Notes: generated by a model not told the origin, from the sequence alone. A DNA stretch of 64,000 nucleotides from Polynucleobacter sp. AP-Nino-20-G2 (GCF_018688235.1 NZ_CP061313.1:851130-915129); one strand, 5' to 3'. Counted from the first letter of the stretch, positions 1 through 9,463 are shown. Numbers and translations are program-made.

Positions 1-80
1 TTATCGATTAATTTCTCTCTGTCCGCCTCGAGCTTATCTAACTTTTTCAATAGTTGCTTTACTAATTTTTTCTGACTCAT
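1..80 (-). CDS. Small Lys-rich protein, cut by the left edge
   Basis: An ATG at base 80 on the minus strand opens a frame that runs off the left edge with no stop. The start is preceded by AGGA at a good distance (TATAGGAATACACCATG). The 26 visible residues begin MSQKKLVKQLLKKLDKLEAD and continue with charged residues; the Lys/Leu/Glu pattern suggests a helix or coiled coil. No family is recognised and the true length is unknown. It could also be the start of a longer protein outside the window. Confidence 0.45.
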   Translation of the reverse strand, partial: MSQKKLVKQLLKKLDKLEADREKLID

Positions 81-226
81 GGTGTATTCCTATAAAGAGT
101 GATTAATCTTCCATTGGCTAATGCCTACTCTTTGATGCTACGTTTTATTCGATCTAGTTTCAAGCGATTGTGACACTTCAAGCTACTTTTTTATCTGTTC
201 CATATTTAGTGCTACATTGAGTTGAT

Positions 227-1414
227 ATGTTTGCAGCTTTATTTTCTCTACCCCGCACAGTTTGGCTTATTGGCCTCATTAGCTTTGTGAATGACACGGC
301 TAGTGAAATGCTTTATCCGCTCATGCCTCTATATTTGGCTTCCGTACTGATGGCTGGACCTAAGGCTTTGGGATTAATTGAAGGAATCGCCGAGGCGACA
401 TCCAGTATTTTTAAGTTAGTCTCTGGCGTGATCGTTGATCGAACCAAAAAGACAAAGCCATGGATAGTGATGGGATATCTTTTGGCTGGGCTTGGGAGGC
501 CGTTGGTGGCCATCGCAAGTTCATGGGCGTGGGTCTTATGTATTCGGTTTACGGACAGGCTGGGCAAGGGCTTGAGAAGCTCTCCTCGAGATGCATTACT
601 CGCAGAGAGTGTTGCAGCCAATCAACGCGGAATTACTTTTGGCTTGCATCGGTCCATGGACAATGCCGGCGCGGTGGTTGGCCCGCTATTGGCAGCCTTT
701 TTATTGTCCATACAGATCCCTTTAAGGGATATTTTTTTATGGGCGATTATTCCGGGTCTTATCACCGTGGGCTTGGCTCTGTGTCTGAAAGAGCCGCCGG
801 GTGAGCGGGGAATAGTTCAGCCATTTTCCTGGTCCCTTGAGGGCTTGCCTTCACAATTTAAGCGTTATATCTTGGTAGCTGGAATCTTTGCTTTGGCAAA
901 TTCATCGGACATGTTCTTATTACTTAGAGCGCGAGAACTTGGCGTCCCGCAAGCGCAGATTCCTTTGCTCTGGGCAGCCATCTCTCTGATTACGACTGTA
1001 TTTGGCACACCTCTATCAGCGCTATCAGATCGCTTCGGTCGAAAGCATTTCATTTCGCTTGCTTGGAGTGCTTTTGCTTTTTTTTACATTGCCATGAGTT
1101 ATTCCGGAATCTCGATTTGGATGCTTTGTGCGCTATTTGGTGTCTACGGCTTGTTTAAGGCTGCAACCGAGGGGGTGGAGAAGGCGCTCGTTGCGGATAT
1201 GGCTCCTAGAGGAATGGCGGGTACTGCTTTTGGTTGGTTCAATCTGATCTCGGGTGTGATGTTGCTGCCAGCATCATTCATATTTGGCTGGCTTTATGAG
1301 GATCTCGGCCCAAGCTATGCATTTTTGTTCTCAGGCTCATGCGCAGCCTCGGCATTTCTTTTGTTGGCGTTTTGGGTATTTAAGTCTGATCATGAAAATC
1401 AAATTAGAATCTAG
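227..1414 (+). CDS. MFS family permease
   Basis: A 395-residue, very hydrophobic protein of the length and layout of a 12-helix major facilitator permease in the inner membrane. A motif-A-like loop (GVIVDRTKKTKPW) follows helix 2, an SSPRDALLAE loop lies in the first half, and a second DRFGRKHF loop marks the start of the second half, as expected for the duplicated MFS fold. The substrate cannot be read from sequence. The start is the first ATG of the open frame; no strong ribosome site precedes it. The rhodanese gene follows after 36 bases on the same strand, so the two may be co-transcribed. Confidence 0.85.
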   Translation: MFAALFSLPRTVWLIGLISFVNDTASEMLYPLMPLYLASVLMAGPKALGLIEGIAEATSSIFKLVSGVIVDRTKKTKPWIVMGYLLAGLGRPLVAIASSWAWVLCIRFTDRLGKGLRSSPRDALLAESVAANQRGITFGLHRSMDNAGAVVGPLLAAFLLSIQIPLRDIFLWAIIPGLITVGLALCLKEPPGERGIVQPFSWSLEGLPSQFKRYILVAGIFALANSSDMFLLLRARELGVPQAQIPLLWAAISLITTVFGTPLSALSDRFGRKHFISLAWSAFAFFYIAMSYSGISIWMLCALFGVYGLFKAATEGVEKALVADMAPRGMAGTAFGWFNLISGVMLLPASFIFGWLYEDLGPSYAFLFSGSCAASAFLLLAFWVFKSDHENQIRI

Positions 1415-1450
1415 TACTGACCCATGAAGTTTTCAATGAAGGCATCCTAT

Positions 1451-2452
1451 ATGAATCGCACCATTAAACATTTTCTATTGCTGTTCTCTTTATTCATTTC
1501 CGCCTTTGCCTTTGCGCAACAGAATGATGCAATTATTGACACGGAACAAGTCCAGCAGGCCATTGCCCGTGGCGCGATCATTTGGGATGTACGTGACGAA
1601 AAGAGTTATTTGGAAGGGCATATTCCTGGTGCGATCAACATTGGTGATGCGGGAGTAGTGCTGCGTGATCCCAATAAAGAAGACTACATTGCTACCGAGA
1701 AAATCCAGAAGCTGTTTAATGACGCAGGGCTGGATGTCAATCGAGATATTGTGGTGTATGGCGCTCGGGGCAATCCTTATGCTTATTTTGGTTTGTATAC
1801 TGTCAATTATTTTGGCGGCAAGCAAGCGCAGATTTATCACGGCGGTATCGATGCTTGGAAGACCGCTGGCCTCACTCTTCAGAAAGAGCGCGCCACCTTA
1901 ACCCCGGTTTCAGTAGCCTTGACCCCTCAGCCACAACTCGTGGTTTCAAACGAGGAGATGATGAAGATCGCGCAATCAAAGTCTGCTCAAATTATTGATG
2001 CAAGAACACCGGATGAGTATTCAGGTAAAGATGTGAGAGCGATTCGTGGTGGACATATTCCGAATGCGGTCAATATTCCGTTCGAGGATAATTGGCAGGA
2101 TCCTAGTGCTGCAATCAAGTTGAGCAAGAAGCAAGTGACAGACAATTCAGGCATGGCTCTTAAAAATCGGACTGACTTGAAAAAGTTATATTCCAGTCTT
2201 GATCCCAATAAAGAAACTGTTGTCTATTGCCAAAGTGGTGTTCGTGCCGCGGAGACCGCTGTTGTTTTAAAAGATCTAGGATTTAAAAAGGTCAAGGTGT
2301 ATGACTCGGCATGGCTAGGTTGGGGCAATAACTTGAAAGCGCCAGTTGCCGATGAGACCTTCTTGAATGTGGGGGCATTAAACGCCAAGATGGCCAATAT
2401 GCAAAATAGACTCAATCAGCTTGAAGAGGCTTTAAAGGCTAAAACCAATTAA
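1451..2452 (+). CDS. Exported protein with two rhodanese domains and a C-terminal coiled coil
   Basis: The preferred start is the ATG at 1451, because GAAGG lies 8 bases upstream and translation then begins with a clean signal peptide (MNRTIKHFLLLFSLFISAFA, then FAQQ), implying a periplasmic protein. Upstream in-frame ATGs at 1424 and 1436 are alternatives. Two rhodanese modules follow. The first (WDVRDEKSYLEGHIPGAINI) has Ala-Arg-Gly where the active Cys loop should be (VVYGARGNPYA) and is probably inactive. The second (IIDARTPDEY) has the loop CQSGVRA with the sulphur-carrying Cys at residue 260 (bases 2228-2230). The tail (NAKMANMQNRLNQLEEALK) looks like a coiled coil. Likely a thiosulfate/3-mercaptopyruvate-type sulfurtransferase; the substrate is unknown. 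Confidence 0.85.
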   Translation: MNRTIKHFLLLFSLFISAFAFAQQNDAIIDTEQVQQAIARGAIIWDVRDEKSYLEGHIPGAINIGDAGVVLRDPNKEDYIATEKIQKLFNDAGLDVNRDIVVYGARGNPYAYFGLYTVNYFGGKQAQIYHGGIDAWKTAGLTLQKERATLTPVSVALTPQPQLVVSNEEMMKIAQSKSAQIIDARTPDEYSGKDVRAIRGGHIPNAVNIPFEDNWQDPSAAIKLSKKQVTDNSGMALKNRTDLKKLYSSLDPNKETVVYCQSGVRAAETAVVLKDLGFKKVKVYDSAWLGWGNNLKAPVADETFLNVGALNAKMANMQNRLNQLEEALKAKTN

Positions 2453-2477
2453 TTCACTGGTGAACCTCTTTTAATGC

Positions 2478-2513
2478 AAAAACCCCAGAATAGGCATCAA
2501 TCTGGGGTTTTTT
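2478..2513 (+). terminator. Rho-independent terminator after the rhodanese gene
   Basis: Inverted repeat CCCCAGA / TCTGGGG with an 11-base loop, preceded by A-rich sequence and followed by TTTTTT. It sits 26 bases after the rhodanese stop and could also serve the minus-strand gene that ends at 2529. Confidence 0.8.
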
Positions 2514-2528
2514 GATTCAGGATACGGC

Positions 2529-2717
2529 TTATTCTGGGTGGAAGTTGTTGCTTGCCATGAAGCTGATGGTGCGCTCAAAGCCCAGAATGCGGATGTAGCG
2601 CCAAGCGATATCGCGGTATTTGCTGTCTAGGTAGCCAATAGCCACCTCAGGATCTGTCCTCTTGGACAAGTCGATCTGTTGAATTGCGCGGGCCCAACGT
2701 TTAAGTCTTGTTGACAT
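2529..2717 (-). CDS. Small basic hypothetical protein, 62 residues
   Basis: The start at 2717 is chosen over an upstream in-frame ATG at 2747 because it has an excellent ribosome site, GGAGGTGAC, six bases before the ATG. The product begins MSTRLKRWARAIQQIDLSKR and ends in SNNFHPE. It is soluble, rich in Arg, Tyr and Ile, with no signal peptide. I do not recognise the family. The strong ribosome site and the flanking terminator argue that it is a real gene. Confidence 0.6.
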   Translation of the reverse strand: MSTRLKRWARAIQQIDLSKRTDPEVAIGYLDSKYRDIAWRYIRILGFERTISFMASNNFHPE

Positions 2718-2813
2718 ATTTGTCACCTCCATGCCCATACAACGCATGGAAAAGTGACTGAGATGACAGGAAATACAGAAATTTTTAAATAAATCAACCC
2801 AATCGAGGCAAAT

Positions 2814-3206
2814 TTAAGGGTTTTGGGCTGCTTCCCGTTCTTTTTTAGCTGCTTTGGCCCGTGCTTTGATGGGTTTGAGGTAAATCAGCAGGCATACAAA
2901 GGCGATGGTTCCAAGGGTGGTTTCTAGGGCAGCCATCCAAAAATTGGCACCCGTTTCCAAAATGCGTACCAAGCCCTCAGTGATGTAGAGCAGGATCAGC
3001 ATAGAGGCCCACTGCATGGTGTAAACCTTGCCTTTCCAAAGGCCCGGGATGGCAAATAGCAGGGGGATGCCCTTGAGGATTAACCAGGATCCGCCTGGCC
3101 TGAGCGGGGAAATGAACCATTCCCAGGCAACGCAAAGGATAAAAAGATCAATAAAAGCTGCAGTAGCGAGGAGCTGATAAGGATTCTTGGTGAGCCAATT
3201 TTTCAT
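2814..3206 (-). CDS. DUF2069 family inner-membrane protein
   Basis: A 130-residue protein with about four hydrophobic segments and a Lys/Ala/Glu-rich cytoplasmic tail (KARAKAAKKEREAAQNP). The core carries the recognisable DUF2069 pattern: a WEWFISPLRPGGSW stretch followed by GKVYTMQWASMLILLYITEG. Function in this family is unknown. The gene starts 12 bases after the wrbA-type gene, so the two form a minus-strand operon, an arrangement I recall from other Burkholderiales. Confidence 0.8.
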   Translation of the reverse strand: MKNWLTKNPYQLLATAAFIDLFILCVAWEWFISPLRPGGSWLILKGIPLLFAIPGLWKGKVYTMQWASMLILLYITEGLVRILETGANFWMAALETTLGTIAFVCLLIYLKPIKARAKAAKKEREAAQNP

Positions 3207-3218
3207 TGTGAATTACCC

Positions 3219-3815
3219 TTAGATTAGCTTAAGGGCGGTTTGAGCTAGGCGCTTGCCCTGAGCCTTGGCTAAACGTTGTTCTTCTGCGCTGATGGGGGCT
3301 CTCCCATCGGCATGGGCGAGGTGCGTTAGGCCATAGGGGCTGCCACCAGTTGATGTGCTCATCAGGTCTGGCTCGCTATAAGGCAAGCCCATCAACATCA
3401 TGCCGTGGTGAAGTAGGGGGATCATCATGGTGAGCAGGGTGCTTTCTTGACCGCCATGCAGGCTGCCCGTGCTGGTGAAGACGCAGGCAGGTTTGCCGAT
3501 GAGGGCGCCACTAAGCCATTCTGAAGAGCTGCCATCCCAAAAGTACTTCATGGGTGCAGCCATATTGCCAAAGCGGGTAGGTGAACCCAGGGCCAGGCCG
3601 ATGCATTCTTTGAGGTCCGCGTACTCCGCATATGGGGCGCCATCGGCTGGGACGGCGGCTTCTGTGCTCTCACAAACGGTGGAAATTGCTGGCACTGTTC
3701 TCAGTCTGGCATTAGCCCCTGGGACGCTCTCAATTCCTTCGGCGATCAGGCGCGCCAAATCCCTAGTTGCGCCGTAGCGGGAGTAGTACAACACTAAAAT
3801 ATCGGATTGGCTCAT
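3219..3815 (-). CDS. wrbA: NAD(P)H:quinone oxidoreductase, WrbA/flavodoxin type
   Basis: A 198-residue flavodoxin-fold protein. The N-terminal phosphate-binding loop for FMN (ILVLYYSRYGATRDLA), the LGSPTRFGNMAAPMKYFWD stretch and the FTSTGSLHGGQE loop are those of the WrbA family, which reduces quinones by two electrons and limits semiquinone formation. Length matches the family. It is the first gene of a pair with the DUF2069 protein and is divergent from the yihY-type gene, with only 22 bases between the two starts, so the promoters must overlap the coding ends. Confidence 0.85.
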   Translation of the reverse strand: MSQSDILVLYYSRYGATRDLARLIAEGIESVPGANARLRTVPAISTVCESTEAAVPADGAPYAEYADLKECIGLALGSPTRFGNMAAPMKYFWDGSSSEWLSGALIGKPACVFTSTGSLHGGQESTLLTMMIPLLHHGMMLMGLPYSEPDLMSTSTGGSPYGLTHLAHADGRAPISAEEQRLAKAQGKRLAQTALKLI

Positions 3816-3837
3816 ATTCTTCTCTTATGATACGGCG

Positions 3838-4686
3838 ATGCGCTTGATTCGTAATCCTCAATTATGGCTCTCTCTTGGGAAAGAGATCTGGGAGCGCAAT
3901 CGTGGCCAAAATCTCAAGCAGATTGCCGCTAGCCTTGCATTCACGACAACGCTTGCACTTGTTCCCATGCTGACGGTTGCTTCTATCTTGGTTGGTTACC
4001 TACCCAGCGTGATTCGAATTAAGTACGCCATTCAGGCTTGGTTGCTCGATACCTATATTCCTGGAGGTTTAAATCAACAGGTCTTTAATTATCTGGATCA
4101 ATTTTCCTCGCAGGCCAAGGGCCTTACCTTAATTGGCTTAATTGGCTTGGTGATTACCACCATCATGACCATGGCTGTGATTGAGGGCGCTTTTAATCAA
4201 ATATTTAGGGTAACGAAGAAGCGGCCAATTTTGAAGAAGGTTGCCATTTACTCTGCAGCAACTATTTTGGGTCCTATCTTGCTCGGTGTTGGGACGTATT
4301 TGAGCGGACTTCTGCTGAGTGCGGCTGAGGGCTGGACTGAGTCGTTGAGCTTTGGTCTGAGTTTGGTTGCAACAGTCGTGCCCATCCTATTGGCGATTTC
4401 TGTGTTTTCGGTGGCCTACAAAATCCTGCCGTATGCGCAAATTCTGTGGACTGATGCATTGAGTGGTGCCTTCTTTGCCGCGATGACCTTTGAGTTGATG
4501 AAGTTCGGCTTCGGACTTTTTTTGACGAATGTGGCTTTCTACAAGACCGTCTATGGCGCCTTTGCTATCTTCCCCTTGGCGCTGATCTGGATCTACCTGA
4601 CTTGGTGGATTACCCTGGCAGGGGCTGTCTTAGTAGCTAACCTGCCCAGCATACGGAGTGGGGTGGTTAGGGTTATTCGTTACTGA
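3838..4686 (+). CDS. YihY/BrkB-family inner-membrane protein
   Basis: A 282-residue polytopic membrane protein with about six hydrophobic segments. The opening QIAASLAFTTTLALVPMLTV and the closing LIWIYLTWWITLAGA are typical of the YihY family, once called ribonuclease BN by mistake. Role unknown; possibly transport or an envelope function. The first ATG of the frame is used; it lies next to the divergent wrbA gene and has only a weak ribosome site. Confidence 0.85.
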   Translation: MRLIRNPQLWLSLGKEIWERNRGQNLKQIAASLAFTTTLALVPMLTVASILVGYLPSVIRIKYAIQAWLLDTYIPGGLNQQVFNYLDQFSSQAKGLTLIGLIGLVITTIMTMAVIEGAFNQIFRVTKKRPILKKVAIYSAATILGPILLGVGTYLSGLLLSAAEGWTESLSFGLSLVATVVPILLAISVFSVAYKILPYAQILWTDALSGAFFAAMTFELMKFGFGLFLTNVAFYKTVYGAFAIFPLALIWIYLTWWITLAGAVLVANLPSIRSGVVRVIRY

Positions 4687-4764
4687 AATGCCTGATTTCA
4701 CCCTTGATTCTGCAAGGGCTTGGGAATATATTGTCCTAATAAGAAATTCATTGCTGGAGACCAA

Positions 4765-5220
4765 ATGAAAGTTCGTGACATATTGCGCGTAAAAGGCAGC
4801 ACACTATTTACTGTTGCTCCTGAGACCGCGCTCCAAACCGCCGTCTTGGTAATGAGTGAGCACGATATTGGCTCGCTAGTAGTCATGGAGTACGACAAGC
4901 TGGTCGGTATTCTGACTTTCCGCGAGGTGATTGCAGCTCTGGCAAAACACCATGGCAAATTGGATGATCTTAAGGTCCAGTCTGTTATGAATGCCAAGCC
5001 GCTCACTTGCAATATGGAAACGGAGATTGATGAAGTGCGCCGCATGATGTTGGTAGATCATGCCCGTTATTTGCCGGTGATTGATCAAAAGATGCTGATG
5101 GGTGTGATTTCTTTCTATGATGTCGCCAAGTCGGTTGTTGAGGCGCAGGATTTTGAGAACACCATGCTCAAGGCCTATATCCGCGATTGGCCTGAGGATG
5201 CTGAAAAAGCATCGACTTAA
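4765..5220 (+). CDS. CBS-domain pair protein
   Basis: The start at 4765 is preferred to an upstream in-frame ATG at 4720 because GGAG lies 8 bases before it (CTGGAGACCAAATG) and the product then begins MKVRDILRVKG, the usual first helix of a CBS protein. The 151 residues hold two CBS motifs: residues about 7-60 (DIGSLVVMEYDKLVGILTFR) and about 72-125 (ARYLPVIDQKMLMGVISFYD). Such stand-alone pairs bind adenine nucleotides and act as energy sensors; the partner is not evident here. Encoded between the YihY-type gene and aroC on the same strand. Confidence 0.85.
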   Translation: MKVRDILRVKGSTLFTVAPETALQTAVLVMSEHDIGSLVVMEYDKLVGILTFREVIAALAKHHGKLDDLKVQSVMNAKPLTCNMETEIDEVRRMMLVDHARYLPVIDQKMLMGVISFYDVAKSVVEAQDFENTMLKAYIRDWPEDAEKAST

Positions 5221-5282
5221 GCAAAACAAGCGCTCATGGGCTGGGCTAGCCCAACAACCCTGACAGATGACATAATGTCGCT

Positions 5283-6398
5283 ATGTCAGGAAATACATTA
5301 GGCCTTCTCTTTACTGTCACCACTTTTGGTGAATCCCATGGTCCCGCGATTGGTGCTGTTGTTGACGGCTGCCCTCCCGGCATGTCGCTCTGCGAATCGG
5401 ATTTGCAGATTGACTTGGATCGCCGAAAGCCCGGCACTTCTCGTCATGTAACTCAGCGCCAAGAGGCTGATAAGGTAGAAATTCTGTCAGGAGTGTATGA
5501 AGGTAAAACGACTGGCGCACCTATTGGCTTGTTGATTCGCAATACAGATCAACGTAGTCAGGATTACGGCAATATTCTGCAGACATTTAGGCCTGGGCAT
5601 GCCGATTACGCCTATCACTACAAATACGGTTTGCGTGACCCGCGTGGCGGTGGTCGCTCCTCAGCAAGATTAACTGCACCAGTGGTTGCAGCCGCAGCCA
5701 TCGCGAAGAAGTGGTTGCATGAAAAATATGGCACCGAGTTTTATGGCTACATGAGTCAACTTGGTGAGATTGAGATTCCCTTTAAAGATGCAGGCCTGAT
5801 CGAGAGTAATCCATTCTTCGCCGCTAATGCCGATATCGTTCCTCAATTGGAAACCTATATGGATGAACTGCGCAAAGCAGGGGATTCTTGCGGGGCGCGG
5901 ATTGAAGTGCGCGCGCGTAATGTGCCGATTGGCTTGGGCGAACCTTTATTTGATAAGTTGGATGCCGATATTGCACATGCCATGATGGGTATTAATGCCG
6001 TCAAGGGCGTGGAAATCGGCGCTGGCTTTAAATCAGTTGCGCAGCGCGGTAGCGAGCATGGTGATGAATTGCATCCCGATGGTTTCGCTAGCAACAATGC
6101 TGGTGGCACACTAGGCGGTATTAGTAGCGGGCAAGACTTACGTGTTTCCATTGCTATCAAACCAACATCAAGCATCTTGAGTCCCAAGCAGTCGATTGAT
6201 CTCGACGGCAAGCCGATTACTGTTCAAACCAAAGGGCGTCATGACCCTTGCGTAGGAATTCGTGCGACACCGATTGCCGAAGCGATGTTGGCTCTGGTAC
6301 TCATGGATCATGCCTTGCGTCATCGCGCTCAGTGTGGCGATGTCACTCACGCTGTTCCCCCAATTCCAGCGGCTCGCCCTGGCTCAGCATCTGATTAA
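5283..6398 (+). CDS. aroC: Chorismate synthase
   Basis: Last step of the shikimate pathway: converts 5-enolpyruvylshikimate-3-phosphate to chorismate using reduced FMN. The sequence starts MSGNTLGLLFTVTTFGESHG, the family signature, and holds the RRKPGTSRHVTQRQEAD, FRPGHADYAY and RGGGRSSARLTA blocks that bind flavin and substrate. Later GGISSGQDLRVSIAIKPTSS is another conserved block. Its 371 residues match bacterial AroC. Only a weak ribosome site is visible, but the start agrees with the conserved N-terminus. Confidence 0.97.
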   Translation: MSGNTLGLLFTVTTFGESHGPAIGAVVDGCPPGMSLCESDLQIDLDRRKPGTSRHVTQRQEADKVEILSGVYEGKTTGAPIGLLIRNTDQRSQDYGNILQTFRPGHADYAYHYKYGLRDPRGGGRSSARLTAPVVAAAAIAKKWLHEKYGTEFYGYMSQLGEIEIPFKDAGLIESNPFFAANADIVPQLETYMDELRKAGDSCGARIEVRARNVPIGLGEPLFDKLDADIAHAMMGINAVKGVEIGAGFKSVAQRGSEHGDELHPDGFASNNAGGTLGGISSGQDLRVSIAIKPTSSILSPKQSIDLDGKPITVQTKGRHDPCVGIRATPIAEAMLALVLMDHALRHRAQCGDVTHAVPPIPAARPGSASD

Positions 6399-6425
6399 TT
6401 CACAAGATAAGCTCAGAAAAAGAAA

Positions 6426-7583
6426 ATGACACCTTCAGTGCGGTGGGCCTTCGGGTCCTTTTTCTTTTTATATTTCGCTTATGTTGGCTTGGTATCTCCG
6501 TATGCCAGCCTCTTCTTTGTAGATCGCGGCTTTAGCGTTATCGAGATCGCAGTCTTGATGTCGATGTTGCAGATCACCCGCATTGTTGGCCCTTTCTCTT
6601 GGGGATGGTTGTCCGACTATCTTTCGAACCGTATTGGCATTATTCGCTTTTGCGCTTGCTTGGCGGCAGTTATTTTCTTATTCATCTTTTATTTGCATAG
6701 TTATTCCGCTTTCTTCGTATGGATGTTTGTGCTCCATACCATTTTGAGTAGCCTGATGCCTTTAGGTGAGTCGGCAACTGTTCACGCCTTATTCAAAGAC
6801 AATTCATTTGATAAGCGCTATGGCCGGTTGCGCTTATGGGGCTCCATTGGATTTATCGCTATGGTACTTCTCGCTGGCGAGTTATTCCAGCGCAAAGGGA
6901 TCGAACTCTATCCTATCGTCGGCACGATTGTTTTAATTCTCTTGGCTTTCATTACATTTCGCCTGCATGAGCCAAAGATGGAGCGTCGCAAGATGGTGAA
7001 GGGTGAGCTCTTAATTGTTTTATTCAATCCAGATGTGCGCTGGTTCTTGTTATCGGGATTCTTTATGGTGTTTGCTCATGCGGCGCTGTATGTTTTCTAT
7101 TCGCTGTACTTGGCTGATCTCGGTTACGACAAGCTCCAGATTGGTTTGTTCTGGGCCTTGGGTGTTTCTGCTGAAGTGATCTTCTTCTATTTCCAAAGCA
7201 AGGTGCTAAGTCGCCTAGATGCTGAAGTGGTCTTGCAGGCCGCATTTGGGATTGGTGTAATCCGCTTTGCCTTAATCGCTTTCTTCCCTATCACTTGGGT
7301 GCTGATTGTTGCGCAACTGATGCATGCAGGCACCTTTGGGGCTCACCATAGTGCTGCGACTAAATTGCTGCAACGTTGGTTTACAGGTCCATTACAGGCA
7401 CGTGGACAAGCGTTGATGGCTACGGTGTCTTATGGTCTGGGCGGGACTTTAGGCGGCCTATGTGCTGGCTGGCTTTGGGATGCTACGCAACCGCGCAATG
7501 TATTTGTGATGTCGGCTCTCGCCTGCGGTCTAGCGGGTATGGCGATTCAGAAGTTGCGTCCTCGCCATTACCCATCTAGGTAA
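6426..7583 (+). CDS. MFS permease, HcaT-like (phenylpropionate transporter family)
   Basis: A 385-residue, 12-helix permease. The N-terminal block (VGLVSPYASLFFVDRGFSVIEIAVLMS) and the internal GAHHSAATKLLQRWF stretch resemble the MFS_1-like group that includes HcaT and nucleoside permeases. Polynucleobacter-type genomes often carry one such gene next to aroC, so a broad or unknown substrate is more likely than phenylpropionate. It begins 28 bases after aroC and ends 14 bases before the convergent flavoprotein gene. Confidence 0.8.
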   Translation: MTPSVRWAFGSFFFLYFAYVGLVSPYASLFFVDRGFSVIEIAVLMSMLQITRIVGPFSWGWLSDYLSNRIGIIRFCACLAAVIFLFIFYLHSYSAFFVWMFVLHTILSSLMPLGESATVHALFKDNSFDKRYGRLRLWGSIGFIAMVLLAGELFQRKGIELYPIVGTIVLILLAFITFRLHEPKMERRKMVKGELLIVLFNPDVRWFLLSGFFMVFAHAALYVFYSLYLADLGYDKLQIGLFWALGVSAEVIFFYFQSKVLSRLDAEVVLQAAFGIGVIRFALIAFFPITWVLIVAQLMHAGTFGAHHSAATKLLQRWFTGPLQARGQALMATVSYGLGGTLGGLCAGWLWDATQPRNVFVMSALACGLAGMAIQKLRPRHYPSR

Positions 7584-7596
7584 TTCAATAACAGAA

Positions 7597-9267
7597 TTAC
7601 ATTGAGGCGTAGTTTGGTCCACCACCACCTTCTGGTGTGATCCAAACAATATTCTGACTCGGATCCTTGATGTCACATGTTTTGCAATGCACGCAATTTT
7701 GTGAATTGATTTGCAGGCGCGCTTTTCCATCGGTCTCAACGTATTCATAAACACCAGCGGGGCAGTAGCGTTGCTCTGGGCCCGCATAAGTTTTGAGATT
7801 GAGATTGACGGGAACTGATTCATCTTTCAGGGTCAAATGAATCGGTTGATTCTCAGCATGATTGGTATTGGAAATAAATACCGAAGAGAGGCGATCAAAA
7901 GTAATTTTGCCATCAGGTTTCGGATAGTCGATTCGCTTGTGCTGTGAGGCGGGTTCAAGGCACTCATGGTCAGCATGTTTCAAATGCACCGTCCAGGGCA
8001 TATTGCCGCCTAATAGTTTTTGCTCTAGACCCACCATCAGCGTGCCCAAATAGAGTCCTTTGGACATCCAAGGTTTGAAGTTGCGCGCTTGACTCAGCTC
8101 AGTATGCAACCAGCTATGCTTAAATGCGTTTGGATACGCAGCCAGTACATCTGCAGAGCGGTTTTCACCTAGAGCCGCTACTGCAGCCTCAGCAGCTAAC
8201 ATGCCGGTCTTGATAGCAGCATGGCTACCTTTAATGCGTGAAGCATTTAAGAAACCTGCATCACAACCAATTAATGCGCCACCTGGGAATACGGTTTTTG
8301 GAAGACTGTTTAAGCCGCCAGCAGTTAATGCACGCGCACCGTAAGCAATCCGTTTTCCACCCTCAAAGGTTTCACGAATCTTAGGGTGCAATTTATAGCG
8401 CTGGAATTCATCAAAGGGTGAGAGGTATGGGTTTTTGTAAGACAGGCCGACAACAAGACCAACAGCAACTTTGTTGTCACCTAGGTGATACAAGAACGAA
8501 CCGCCATAGGTGTCACTCTCCAATGGCCAACCTGCGGTATGTACTACTAGACCAGGCTTGCTCTTAGAGGGTTCAACTTCCCATAGCTCTTTAATGCCGA
8601 TACCGTAACTTTGAGGATCCGCATATTTATCTAGCGCGAACTTTGAAATAAGTTGTTTACCGAGATGGCCGCGAGCACCTTCGGCAAACAGGGTGTACTT
8701 GGCACGCAACTCCATGCCAAGTTGGAATTGATCAGTAGGTTGACCTTCTTTATCAAGACCCATTGCGCCAGTGATTACTCCGCACACAGCGCCTTGCTCG
8801 TTGTACAACACTTCAGCAGCAGGAAAGCCGGGGAAAATTTCCACGCCCAGATTTTCTGCTTGTTGCCCAAGCCAACGCGTGACGTTTGCGAGGCTAACAA
8901 TGTAATTGCCTTCATTTTTAAAGCAGTGGGGCAGCATCCAGTTCGGAACTTGAATAGAGCTGTCTTTAGTCAAAAATAAGAATTGATCTTGAGTGACCTC
9001 TGTGTCCAAAGGTGCGCCCATTTCCTTCCAGTTCGGAAAGAGTTCGGTGAGTGCCTTAGGATCCATGACGGCACCCGACAGAATATGAGCGCCGATTTCT
9101 GAACCTTTTTCTAAGACGCAAACGCTAATCTCTTTGCCAGATTCATTTGCCAACTGTTTGGCTTTAATTGCCGCGGACAACCCTGCAGGGCCACCTCCCA
9201 CGATGACCAGGTCATAGTCCATGGATTCTCTGGGTCCAAACTGTTCGAGCAATTCCTGGGCGTTCAT
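7597..9267 (-). CDS. Electron-transfer flavoprotein:ubiquinone oxidoreductase
   Basis: Membrane-bound enzyme that passes electrons from ETF, reduced by acyl-CoA and other dehydrogenases, to ubiquinone. Residues about 19-45 form the FAD-binding fold (DLVIVGGGPAGLSAAIKA). The C-terminal part holds the four Cys of the 4Fe-4S cluster: RYCPAGVYEY, then NCVHCKTCDIKDP with the CxxCxxC spacing. Length (556 residues) and the NYASM end match the family. GGAGA upstream supports the start. No ETF genes lie next to it in the window. Confidence 0.95.
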   Translation of the reverse strand: MNAQELLEQFGPRESMDYDLVIVGGGPAGLSAAIKAKQLANESGKEISVCVLEKGSEIGAHILSGAVMDPKALTELFPNWKEMGAPLDTEVTQDQFLFLTKDSSIQVPNWMLPHCFKNEGNYIVSLANVTRWLGQQAENLGVEIFPGFPAAEVLYNEQGAVCGVITGAMGLDKEGQPTDQFQLGMELRAKYTLFAEGARGHLGKQLISKFALDKYADPQSYGIGIKELWEVEPSKSKPGLVVHTAGWPLESDTYGGSFLYHLGDNKVAVGLVVGLSYKNPYLSPFDEFQRYKLHPKIRETFEGGKRIAYGARALTAGGLNSLPKTVFPGGALIGCDAGFLNASRIKGSHAAIKTGMLAAEAAVAALGENRSADVLAAYPNAFKHSWLHTELSQARNFKPWMSKGLYLGTLMVGLEQKLLGGNMPWTVHLKHADHECLEPASQHKRIDYPKPDGKITFDRLSSVFISNTNHAENQPIHLTLKDESVPVNLNLKTYAGPEQRYCPAGVYEYVETDGKARLQINSQNCVHCKTCDIKDPSQNIVWITPEGGGGPNYASM

Positions 9268-9463
9268 CTAATCTCTCCAATAACTCTTAAAAATAAGGTG
9301 CCGGGGCAATTTTCCGTAATTTCATATGGCTTACCCCTCAAATTACCTCTCTAGTTTAGTTCCAAGCCGTAAAAACCAGGTTGGTGCCCCTTGCCACTAG
9401 GCTTAGGGGCCTAAAGCGTTATGATTGCTTTTTTACCCTTTTTGGCAATATTAGGACGAATTT

